DNA of 35,150 nucleotides from Thraustochytrium sp. TN22 (Eukaryota > Sar > Bigyra > Thraustochytrida > Thraustochytriidae): positions 1 through 35,150 of the forward strand of contig JABLUY010000316.1 in NCBI GenBank assembly GCA_013306675.1, given 5' to 3'. Both the position numbers and the translations under genes were made by a program. How positions within the stretch are numbered: the first letter of the stretch is position 1; each line of letters opens with the position of its first letter. Positions 27,739 to 35,150 of the stretch are shown here, piece after piece. The notes under the pieces were generated by a model. It was not told the origin of the DNA. It saw only the letters and a program-made list of their open reading frames with translations, and ran no database searches.

Positions 27739-30700
27739 ATGCTGGGCGACGAGGTGTCGCCGTCCACGGTCGTGTACCGGCAGGAGAACACTCGCACGTC
27801 GCTGCAGCAGCTCATCGACTCGGTGGCCGATGTTGGTGAGCGCAGCCCCGCTGGCTCGCTGGACGGGCTGGCGGCCAGTAAGGTGTCGCCGCCGCCCGCG
27901 GGCGAAGCGGCCGCACTAGCTGCGCACGCCGCCGCAGCAGCGGCCAGCAAGGTGTCAGACGATCCCGCCGCGCCCGCGGCGCCCGCGGCCAAGCTGACCT
28001 GGGTGCAGGGCGTCTTTATCCCGTGCCTCCTCAACATCTGGGGTGTCATCATGTTTCTGCGTCTCGGCTGGGTCGTGGGCCAGGCCGGCGTCATCCTGGC
28101 CAGCGTCATCGTCGTCGCGTCCAAGGTGGTCACCACCATCACGGCGCTCTCGCTCTGCGCCATTTGCACCAACGGCGAGGTCAAGGGCGGCGGCGTCTAC
28201 TTTCTCATCTCTCGCGCGCTGGGCCCCATCTTCGGCGGGCCCATCGGCGTGCTGTTTTTCTTGGCACAGGCCGTGGCCACCTCTCTTTACGTGATCGGCT
28301 TCGCTGAGTCGCTGTCCTCGCTGTTCGTGGACGCTGGCGTTGGATTTTTCACCGGGTCCGAGCTTAATGACATCCGCATCATCGGCCTGGCCACCACCGT
28401 CGTGCTGCTGCTCATCTCGCTGGTCGGCGTCTCCTGGTACGCCAAGTGCCAGATCGGCCTGCTTGTCACGCTGCTGCTCTCCATGGCCTCAGTCTTCATC
28501 GGCGCCTTCTTCCCGGACGTTCCGGACCACGACACCAACGTAGAGGCCGGTTTCGTCGGCCTCGCCTGGCGCAACATGGGCCCCAAGTTCATCGTCGACC
28601 CGGCTACGCCCGGCAAAGAACAGGACTTCTTCACGGTCTTTGCCGTCTTCTTTCCCGCCGCCACGGGCGTCATGGCGGGCGCCAACCTCTCGGGCGACCT
28701 CAAGGATCCGAGCTCGGCCATCCCCAAGGGCACGCTGTCCGCCATCTTCGTCACCTTCGTTTCCTACCTTGCCCTGGTCTGGATGGTCGGCACGGCCAAC
28801 CTGGTGTGCTCCGACGCCGACGGCGAGGAGTTCTGCATGAACATGGAGACGGCCGCTGCCACGGGCAACATCCCGGCGGGCGGCCTCATCTTCAACAAGC
28901 TCATCATGGAGAAGATGAGCATCTGGGCTCCGCTGCTCTACATGGGCGTCTTCGCCGCCACGCTGTCCTCGGCGCTCGCCTCGCTCGTTGGCGCGCCGCG
29001 CATCCTGCAGAGCGTCGCCTCCGACAAGCTCTTCCCGTGGCCCTGGTTCAACTACTTCGGCAAGGGCCGCGGCCCGGGCAATGAGCCGGTGCGCGCCTAC
29101 ATCCTCACCTTCGCCATCACCTGCGGCTGCGTGCTCATTGGCTCGCTCGACATCATCGCGCCCATCATCTCCAACTTCTTCATGGTCTCGTACGCTTTTA
29201 CCAACTACGCGTGCTTCGCCTCCTCCATGGCGCACTACCCGGGCTGGCGTCCCTCCTTCAAGTACTACAACAAGTGGCTCTCGCTCTTCGGCTTCCTCCT
29301 CTGCATCGTCGTCATGTTCATGATGGACTGGCTCGCCTCCATCGTCACGGTCGTCGTCGCAGCCCTGCTGCACGGCTACCTCATGTGGCTCGACCCGGAG
29401 GTGAACTGGGGCGCCGCCGGCGAGGCGCGCAAGTACTTTAGCACGCTCAAGAAGATGGAGGATCTCCAGACCGCCGGCCGCGACCACGTCAAGACCTTCC
29501 GCCCCCAGTTCCTTGTCATGTGCGGCGACCCGTACAAGCGCCAGGGTCTCGTCAAGTTCACCTCGCTCCTGAAGAAGGGCGGCGGTATCATGGTCTGCGG
29601 TGACGTCATCATCGACGACGACCTCGCCAACTCCCCGCCCCAGTCCGTCTCGGGCGCCACGCCCGCCGAGCAGCAGCATCTGCTCGACAAGTCCGGCCTC
29701 GACAACATCACCGAGGAGGCCGAGTCCGACGACACCGACTCGGAGGAGGACGACCTCTCCTCCTCCACCGGTGTGTCCACCAAGCAGCCTGCCGACGACC
29801 GGTCGCGCGAGCCCAAGCAGCACCGCGAGCTCGCCTCGCGCCTCGCCCTGCGCCTGTCCACCGTGCAGCGCCGCCGCCAGATCGGCGAGGACTTCCTCAC
29901 CGAGCGCAACACCTGGGGCGCCTCGCGCTGCCCGAACGCCTTTTTCGAGGCCATCGTCGCGGACTCCCTCCTCGACGGCTTCCAGAGCCTGCTTCAGTGT
30001 TCTGGCGTCGGCCGCATGCGCCCCAACACCGTCGTCCTCGGCTACAAGCGCCATTGGCAGACGGGCTCCGCCGCCAGCGTCCGCGACTACGAGCACATGA
30101 TCCGCGTCTCCCTTGCCTCCAACATGGGTCTCATGATCGTGCGCGACGACGACAACGTCTTCGACGTGGACACCGTCTCCCCGACCACGCAGATCTTCGG
30201 CTGCCTGCCCATCGACAACAGCTGCATCCCGCGCTCTCCGCGCTCTCAGGCCAGCCTCACGACCTCGGACCTCGAGGCCGGCCGCCCTGCCCAGCACCAC
30301 CAGGGCGACGACGCTGCCAACAGCGCCTCCCCGGCCACCATCGCCCCGGCGGGCACCTCCGGCTCGGCCATCTCCGGCGACCTCTCGCCCTCGCAGATCG
30401 CCTCCACGCCCAAGTCCACTCTTCAGGGCGACACCATCGATGTTTGGTGGGTCTCGGACGACGGCGGCCTCACCATGCTCATCCCGCACCTTCTTGTGGA
30501 GAACCGCGTGCTGCGCTCGCACCAGCGCCTGCGCGTTCTCACCGTCACCAACTACAATGTCAACGAGACCTCCAAGCTGCAAAAGACCGAGTTCCGCATG
30601 GTCCACCTGCTGCAGAAGTTTCGCATCGATGCCGAGGTCAAGGCCGTAGAGACCAACCTCGCCAGCCGTGCGGGCCAGCCAATCATTGACGAGTTTGAGC

Positions 30701-30957
30701 GCGTCTCCCGCCTCACCATTGAGGACCTCTCGCCGCAGGAGCGCGGCAAGACGCACCAGATTTTGCGCCTCGTGGAGACCATGCGCGAGTACTCTTCCGG
30801 CCCCAACACCTCCATGGTCTTTGTCACTTTGCCCATCCCCGAGACCGGCATCTCCGTCGGCCTCTACCTCGCCTGGCTTGAGATGCTCTCGCGCAACATG
30901 CCGCCAACAATCATGATGCGCGGCAACAACGAGAATGTCCTCACTTTCATTTGCTAA
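27739..30957 (+). CDS. Cation-chloride cotransporter, KCC type (SLC12 family)
   Basis: A 1072-aa electroneutral cotransporter. The cytosolic N-terminus (about 1-88) is Ala-rich and has no obvious SPAK/OSR1 docking motif. About 12 membrane segments follow, starting with VFIPCLLNIWGVIMFLRLGW (about 92-111). Hallmarks are GGVYFLISRALGPIFGG (about 151-167) and FFPAATGVMAGANLSGDLKD (about 304-323). The large cytosolic C-terminal domain starts near 570 (PQFLVMCGDPYKRQGLV) and ends with LAWLEMLSRNMPPTIMMRG and a hydrophobic tail, as in KCC1-4. Acidic Ser/Thr-rich stretches (about 655-690 and 835-885) are likely loops under phosphorylation control. It probably moves K+ and Cl- out of the cell in volume control; Na+ coupling cannot be excluded. 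ATG 27739 is the first in-frame ATG of a frame that opens at a GTG at 27724. No intron is needed. Confidence 0.94.
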   Translation: MLGDEVSPSTVVYRQENTRTSLQQLIDSVADVGERSPAGSLDGLAASKVSPPPAGEAAALAAHAAAAAASKVSDDPAAPAAPAAKLTWVQGVFIPCLLNIWGVIMFLRLGWVVGQAGVILASVIVVASKVVTTITALSLCAICTNGEVKGGGVYFLISRALGPIFGGPIGVLFFLAQAVATSLYVIGFAESLSSLFVDAGVGFFTGSELNDIRIIGLATTVVLLLISLVGVSWYAKCQIGLLVTLLLSMASVFIGAFFPDVPDHDTNVEAGFVGLAWRNMGPKFIVDPATPGKEQDFFTVFAVFFPAATGVMAGANLSGDLKDPSSAIPKGTLSAIFVTFVSYLALVWMVGTANLVCSDADGEEFCMNMETAAATGNIPAGGLIFNKLIMEKMSIWAPLLYMGVFAATLSSALASLVGAPRILQSVASDKLFPWPWFNYFGKGRGPGNEPVRAYILTFAITCGCVLIGSLDIIAPIISNFFMVSYAFTNYACFASSMAHYPGWRPSFKYYNKWLSLFGFLLCIVVMFMMDWLASIVTVVVAALLHGYLMWLDPEVNWGAAGEARKYFSTLKKMEDLQTAGRDHVKTFRPQFLVMCGDPYKRQGLVKFTSLLKKGGGIMVCGDVIIDDDLANSPPQSVSGATPAEQQHLLDKSGLDNITEEAESDDTDSEEDDLSSSTGVSTKQPADDRSREPKQHRELASRLALRLSTVQRRRQIGEDFLTERNTWGASRCPNAFFEAIVADSLLDGFQSLLQCSGVGRMRPNTVVLGYKRHWQTGSAASVRDYEHMIRVSLASNMGLMIVRDDDNVFDVDTVSPTTQIFGCLPIDNSCIPRSPRSQASLTTSDLEAGRPAQHHQGDDAANSASPATIAPAGTSGSAISGDLSPSQIASTPKSTLQGDTIDVWWVSDDGGLTMLIPHLLVENRVLRSHQRLRVLTVTNYNVNETSKLQKTEFRMVHLLQKFRIDAEVKAVETNLASRAGQPIIDEFERVSRLTIEDLSPQERGKTHQILRLVETMREYSSGPNTSMVFVTLPIPETGISVGLYLAWLEMLSRNMPPTIMMRGNNENVLTFIC

Positions 30958-31083
30958 CTCCCTTAGCAGAGCTGCTTTTGTATTTTACTTTCTTATTTGC
31001 TGACCTTGACTTGCGTGGAATGGCGCGTAGAGAGCCTTGTTCATGATGTTGGAAAGTAAGTAGTTGGACCCTTCTCATGGGTG

Positions 31084-31232
31084 GCAGGGCAGGGCAGGGC
31101 AGGGCAGGGCAGGGCAGGGCAGGGCAGGGCAGGGCAGGGCAGGGCAGGGCAGGGCAGGGCAGGGCAGGGCAGGACAGGGCAGGACATAGCAGGACAGGGC
31201 AGGGCAGGGCAGGGCAGAGCAGGGCAGGGCAC
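31084..31232. repeat. AGGGC pentanucleotide array between convergent genes
   Basis: Seventeen perfect AGGGC units lie at 31086-31170, followed by imperfect units (AGGAC, ATAGC, AGAGC) to about 31232. It lies between the stop codons of the cotransporter (30957) and the kinase (31319). The + strand has GGG every five bases with two-base loops, a long G-quadruplex-forming motif. Spurious Gly/Gln/Arg and Pro/Cys/Leu repeat frames read through it. Confidence 0.95.
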
Positions 31233-31318
31233 GGCAACAGCCAGCCAGGCAGCCAGGCCAATGTTAAGTAAGTTATGGAACAGTGTGTCCGATGATGCTG
31301 CATTCATGCATGAAAAGG

Positions 31319-34300
31319 TCAGACGTAGATATGCTTGACGGGAGCGCCCGCGTCCGCGTTCGGGTTCGGGTTTGCGTCCGCGTCCGCGTCCGCGTCCGCG
31401 TTCGGGTTCGCAGTGGCCGGATGACGATCGCGGCCCTCGTAAATGGTGCGCAACGATGACAGGGTTGCGAGGACGTCGGCCATGACGGGCCGACGAGCCG
31501 GGTCCGCGTGCCAGCAGCTATCAAAGAGCGCCACGAGCTCTGGGCGCGCGGCGCGGCGTTGCGCGTCGACGCGCGGGCGCAGGCCCTCCAGAACCTGTAG
31601 CGCCGCGGCAAAATGGTCCAGACCGGCGTACGGCTCCTCACGAACCCAAAGTTCCCAGAGGAAGACGCCGCACATGTACACGTCGGAGGCAGGCGAGTAC
31701 TTGTTCTCGCGCAGACTCTCTGGCGCCGCCCAGCGCAGCGGGTTGACGCGCGACGAGGATTCTGCGTCGGACTGCTCGAGCGAGCCCTGGCCGTTGCGCT
31801 GCTTCGGTTTGATCTTGGCCAGGCCGAAGTCGCACACCTTGACGATGCCGCGCGAGTCGAGCAAGAAGTTGCGCGCCGCAATGTCGCGGTGCACCACCTC
31901 GAGCGAGTGCAGGTGCACGAGGCCCGCGACGCCCTGGCGCGCCAGCTCCAGCGTCTGCACGAAGGAAAACGCCGACTCGCGCGGCTTCACCACGGCCTCG
32001 TACAGGCTTCCGCGCTCGCACAGCTCGCTGATCAGGAGCACGCTCTCGGGCGAGTCCACGCAGACGCCAAAGAGCGTCACCACGTGCGGGTGGTTCTTGC
32101 ACATCTCCATAGTTTCCGCCTCGCGCAAGACCACCTCGTTGGTCAGCTGGTTGCTGTCGCTGCAGCCCTCCGGGTCTCCGGGCCCGCCGCCCGGCGTGCG
32201 CCGAATCTTCTTCGCCACGCACTGCCCGCCCTGATAGTCGCACAGGTGCACGTCGCCGAAGGACCCGCGTCCGATGAGCCGGCCCATGGCGAGCGCCGCG
32301 TGTGGAATCACCTTGAAGCCGAACGGCTTCGATGAGGCCCGCCCGGGCCCGCGCGCAGCCGCCGTGACCGCCTCCTTCGCGCCGGTCCCGGCGCTGGCGG
32401 CGGCGCCGCCGGCCTCCTTGGCGCTGCTGGCAGCCGCCTGGCTGGCCAGCTGCTCCAGAGCACGCTGCAGGGATTTGATGTGACCGCGCTTCATTTTGAC
32501 GGCGGCATAGTCCTCCGCGTCCATCTCCCGTAGCCGGTCGATCGTGTCAAAGCCCTCCTCGAATAGAGCCGCTTGAAACCGGAGCAGCTCCGCGCGCGTC
32601 AGCAGCCGCAGCACCGCCTCCCACTGCTCCTCGTGCGGCGACTCGGCCAGCTCCGCCGGCAAGGACCGCGCCGTCCGTAGTGTCTGGGCGCGGACCTCGC
32701 CAGCGGCCCCAGGCCCTGTACTTGCGCGGACTGCCGACTCCGAGGCGGTGCGTTGCACGGAGCCAGTGCTGGCTGCTGCCGCGCCGGTCGCGGGAGTGGC
32801 GTCGCCAGTGGGCTCGCCCGCAGCACTACGCGGGACTGCCGCTGCTGCCGCTGCTGCTGCTCCATCTGCTGCTGTGTGCTCCTCGCCGCCCTCGGTGATG
32901 GTTGCCTCGGTCGTCGATGAGTTGACGGACGAGGTCGACGAGCCCAGGCCGCGCAGCTCTCGAACGCGCGCCGCCCGGTCCCTCGATGCGGACACCACGC
33001 GCAGCGCCGCGTCTGCGGCCAGCCCAGGCTGCCGGAGGGTCCGGAACAGCGAGCGCGCCGGGTCCGTGGGCGGTCGCGCCGGGCGGGTAGGCGGCGGCGG
33101 CCGCGGCAGCCGGATCGTCCGGCCGGTATGGCGGGTGCGGCGCATCATCCTGCGGAACCGTTCTTGCTCCTTTTGCGGCGCCTGGGACAAGGCTTGCGAC
33201 GTACGGGTGCCGTCCGCGAGATTCTTGCCCACGTCGTCCCCATCACCCTCGCCAAGAATCTCCTCCTCCTCGGGCGGGTCCTCCACCATGAGCGCAAGGT
33301 CGCGGCTTTCACGCGCTCGAAAGATGTCGAGCTGTGTTTCGACTTCCCTCGCAAATGTGTGGAGGTCCCTGTTGCTGGGCACCTTGGGCTGCGGCTGCGC
33401 CGTCGCCTTGCCGGCCAGCTGCGAGGCGTCTCTAAAGAGCTGCAGACGGTGCACGTCCACGCGGAGCGCGTCGCGCCGCTCGAGAGAGTCCTCCAGCTCG
33501 ATGAGCGAATTGACAAAGGTGCAAATGCTCAAGCTGAGTTCCACGAGCAGGCACGGCTGGTCCCGCGCCAACGGCGTGCTTGGGTAGTCGTACTTGAAGA
33601 GGAAGAGAGCGCTGCCCTGGGCCTGCCGCGTGCTGGCCACGTCGTGCGCCAGCCCCTGCCGCAGTCGCATGGCCGCCACGTCGTCCAGCGCTGCAGGTTG
33701 CCGATCGCGAAGCGCCCCCTCGTGTGAGTCCCCTACGTCTACATTTCGCCACCCCGCGCCCCACTCGCCTCTCGCCGCGCCGCCGGCCCCGATCTGCCGC
33801 CGGCACCGCCGGCACCGCAAGTTCCACCGCCCCCACTTACCATTGAGTACTTTGCGCGTGCTGCCGCGCAGGCCCCAGAGAAGCCGCACGAGGACCTCGA
33901 GCGCCAAGATGGAGTTGCGCACGCCCTGCGCATCGTTGAGCGAGCTGCGCGCGCCCGTCGGCAGGGCGCACCTGGAGCAGAGCAAGAGCGTGATGAAGAC
34001 CGTCGGAAACTCCAGCACCATGCGGATGCCGACGTTGTTGTCGGTGATGCGCTCCAGACACTGCAGGCTGCGAGAGATGACGGCCGTGTCCTCCTCGGAC
34101 CGCGGGCTGCGGAACGCGCAGTAGTTGAGCATCTCGAAGAGCGCCTGCCCGTTCTCACGCACGAAGTCCTTCATCTCCATGCGGTCCGCCGTGCGCAGGC
34201 ACACCAGCGCCTTGCACAGCGTCGTCTCCACCGTCGGCAGCGGCAGCGTGGTGTCCAGTCGCGTCAGCCCATAGGGAACGAGCGGCAGCGAGACCGACCC

Positions 34301-35150
34301 CGACTGCCCGTTCGACAGCTGGTGCCGCATCCCGCGCCGCTGCCCATCGGCCTGCGCGTGCGCGCGCTCCGTGTGCAGCTGCCGGTGCTGCCGCACCAGC
34401 GCGCGTTTCTGCGCTGCGGTCTGCGTCTCGCCCAGGCGCCGCACCACGCCGGCCGGCACCAGCATCGACTGCAGCACCAGTTCGTACAGCACGTGCACGA
34501 AGCGCTCGCGGGTCCTTTCGTCCACGAGCTCGCGCATGACGGGCACTGGCAGGATCGCTCGGGACAGGTCCTGCAGGTGCAGCGGGATGGCTGGCATGCC
34601 CACCCTGGTCTCGCTGTTCTCCCGCCACATCTTGCTCACCTGGATCACGCAGCCGATCCTGATGCCGCTGTCTGAATCCTCGTCCTCGTCCTCGTCCTCC
34701 TCGTCAGCGGCCGCCTTGGACCGCTGCCTGCTCCTGCGGCCCGTCCCCTTTGCAAACGCCGGCGCGGCGGCCATGTCCGAGTGCCTGCGCGGGCGTTGCG
34801 CAGGCCTGGCTTGGGCCGCCCCCGCGCCGTCGCCGCCCTCGCCGTCGCCGCCCGCGGGCTCCCTGAAAGGCCACGCGAACGGCCACAGCCCCTTGTGCAC
34901 CAGCAGCTTCTTCGTCAGCGCCTGCACGCCATTCGCCTGCAGCCCGTGCGCCTTGTCGCCCGCCCTGCCGTGCGGGACCTCCGCCTGCTGCGCCTTGCCG
35001 TTCCCGTCGCGGGGCCCCGCCTTCTCCCTGCTGCCGGTCCCCGCCCGCGGTCCAAGTCCCGCCGCCGCGGCCGCCGCCGCCGCCGCCGCCTCGCCCGCCG
35101 CCGCGCCGCCCGCCGCGCCGCCGGGCTCCGACTGCGCCCTGCCCGCGCGC
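31319..35150 (-). CDS. SAM-domain protein kinase, tyrosine-kinase-like, 5' end missing
   Basis: The frame is open to the right edge with no upstream in-frame ATG, so the N-terminus probably lies outside the window; the first ATG inside is at 34774. One phase-1 intron is likely at 33691-33840 (donor GTAAGT, acceptor CTGCAG). It is 150 nt and stop-free, so reading through it adds 50 residues without shifting frame. Order: low-complexity Ala/Lys start, acidic stretch, a helical region of unknown family (about 33300-34650), a disordered Pro/Ala/Ser linker, a SAM domain (about 32445-32628), then the kinase. Kinase motifs: GRGSFGDV (32249-32272), VAKK lysine, HRDIAARN (31868-31891), DFGLA (31817-31831) and WAAPESL, all intact. 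HRDIAARN is tyrosine-kinase-like; the TKL group is most likely. The C-terminal tail is an Asp/Asn-Ala/Pro hexanucleotide repeat. Substrate and partners are unknown. Confidence 0.88.
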   Translation of the reverse strand, partial: RAGRAQSEPGGAAGGAAAGEAAAAAAAAAAGLGPRAGTGSREKAGPRDGNGKAQQAEVPHGRAGDKAHGLQANGVQALTKKLLVHKGLWPFAWPFREPAGGDGEGGDGAGAAQARPAQRPRRHSDMAAAPAFAKGTGRRSRQRSKAAADEEDEDEDEDSDSGIRIGCVIQVSKMWRENSETRVGMPAIPLHLQDLSRAILPVPVMRELVDERTRERFVHVLYELVLQSMLVPAGVVRRLGETQTAAQKRALVRQHRQLHTERAHAQADGQRRGMRHQLSNGQSGSVSLPLVPYGLTRLDTTLPLPTVETTLCKALVCLRTADRMEMKDFVRENGQALFEMLNYCAFRSPRSEEDTAVISRSLQCLERITDNNVGIRMVLEFPTVFITLLLCSRCALPTGARSSLNDAQGVRNSILALEVLVRLLWGLRGSTRKVLNGKWGRWNLRCRRCRRQIGAGGAARGEWGAGWRNVDVGDSHEGALRDRQPAALDDVAAMRLRQGLAHDVASTRQAQGSALFLFKYDYPSTPLARDQPCLLVELSLSICTFVNSLIELEDSLERRDALRVDVHRLQLFRDASQLAGKATAQPQPKVPSNRDLHTFAREVETQLDIFRARESRDLALMVEDPPEEEEILGEGDGDDVGKNLADGTRTSQALSQAPQKEQERFRRMMRRTRHTGRTIRLPRPPPPTRPARPPTDPARSLFRTLRQPGLAADAALRVVSASRDRAARVRELRGLGSSTSSVNSSTTEATITEGGEEHTAADGAAAAAAAAVPRSAAGEPTGDATPATGAAAASTGSVQRTASESAVRASTGPGAAGEVRAQTLRTARSLPAELAESPHEEQWEAVLRLLTRAELLRFQAALFEEGFDTIDRLREMDAEDYAAVKMKRGHIKSLQRALEQLASQAAASSAKEAGGAAASAGTGAKEAVTAAARGPGRASSKPFGFKVIPHAALAMGRLIGRGSFGDVHLCDYQGGQCVAKKIRRTPGGGPGDPEGCSDSNQLTNEVVLREAETMEMCKNHPHVVTLFGVCVDSPESVLLISELCERGSLYEAVVKPRESAFSFVQTLELARQGVAGLVHLHSLEVVHRDIAARNFLLDSRGIVKVCDFGLAKIKPKQRNGQGSLEQSDAESSSRVNPLRWAAPESLRENKYSPASDVYMCGVFLWELWVREEPYAGLDHFAAALQVLEGLRPRVDAQRRAARPELVALFDSCWHADPARRPVMADVLATLSSLRTIYEGRDRHPATANPNADADADADANPNPNADAGAPVKHIYV

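Noticed and set aside
31084-31232. CRISPR-like direct repeat array
   Set aside because: The unit is 5 bp with no spacers; this is a microsatellite in a eukaryotic genome.

Overview
This window is nuclear DNA of a GC-rich unicellular eukaryote. The genes are eukaryotic (NSF, an RNA polymerase III subunit, mitochondrial BOLA3 and SUV3, a cation-chloride cotransporter, F-box/WD40 and SAM-kinase proteins). The few introns are short GT-AG introns, spacers are 0.3-3 kb, and simple repeats are common. GC-ending codons dominate. Many genes are single-exon. A protist or alga fits best (stramenopile or haptophyte-like), but I cannot fix the lineage from sequence alone. An IQCC-like protein hints at a flagellate, weakly.

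Layout, left to right: a 1.1 kb gene-free left end; NSF/Sec18 (-, 1113-3377); an RPC9/Rpb4-like subunit with one intron (+, 4259-4855); mitochondrial BOLA3 (+, 5517-5903); a 717-aa polytopic membrane protein of unknown function (+, 7016-9169); purine-rich and tandem repeats next to an orphan fragment of a MYG1-type hydrolase (-, 9568-9748); SUV3 mitochondrial RNA helicase with a CAG/polyQ tract (-, 9980-12661); an ABCG half transporter (+, 13387-15432); an F-box/WD40 protein (+, 16283-19027); a three-exon GHMP sugar kinase fused to a GalU-type nucleotidyltransferase domain (-, 19337-21600); an IQCC-like IQ-motif protein diverging from it 100 bp away (+, 21701-22198); a signal-peptide protein of unknown function (+, 22808-24331) whose 3' end runs into a diverged tandem repeat of about 257 bp; a 3.4 kb spacer full of simple repeats; a KCC-type cation-chloride cotransporter (+, 27739-30957); a G-rich pentanucleotide array; and a SAM-domain protein kinase (-, 31319 to the right edge, 5' end missing).

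The genes do not form a pathway or operon. They are mostly independent housekeeping genes: vesicle fusion, Pol III transcription, mitochondrial Fe-S assembly, mitochondrial RNA turnover and ion transport. The most unusual item is the kinase/nucleotidyltransferase fusion. Its kinase motifs are intact, but several catalytic positions of the nucleotidyltransferase domain appear substituted, so the second domain may be a pseudoenzyme. Other points worth a second look are the orphan MYG1 exon, the repeat that overlaps a coding 3' end, and two uncharacterised membrane or secreted proteins.
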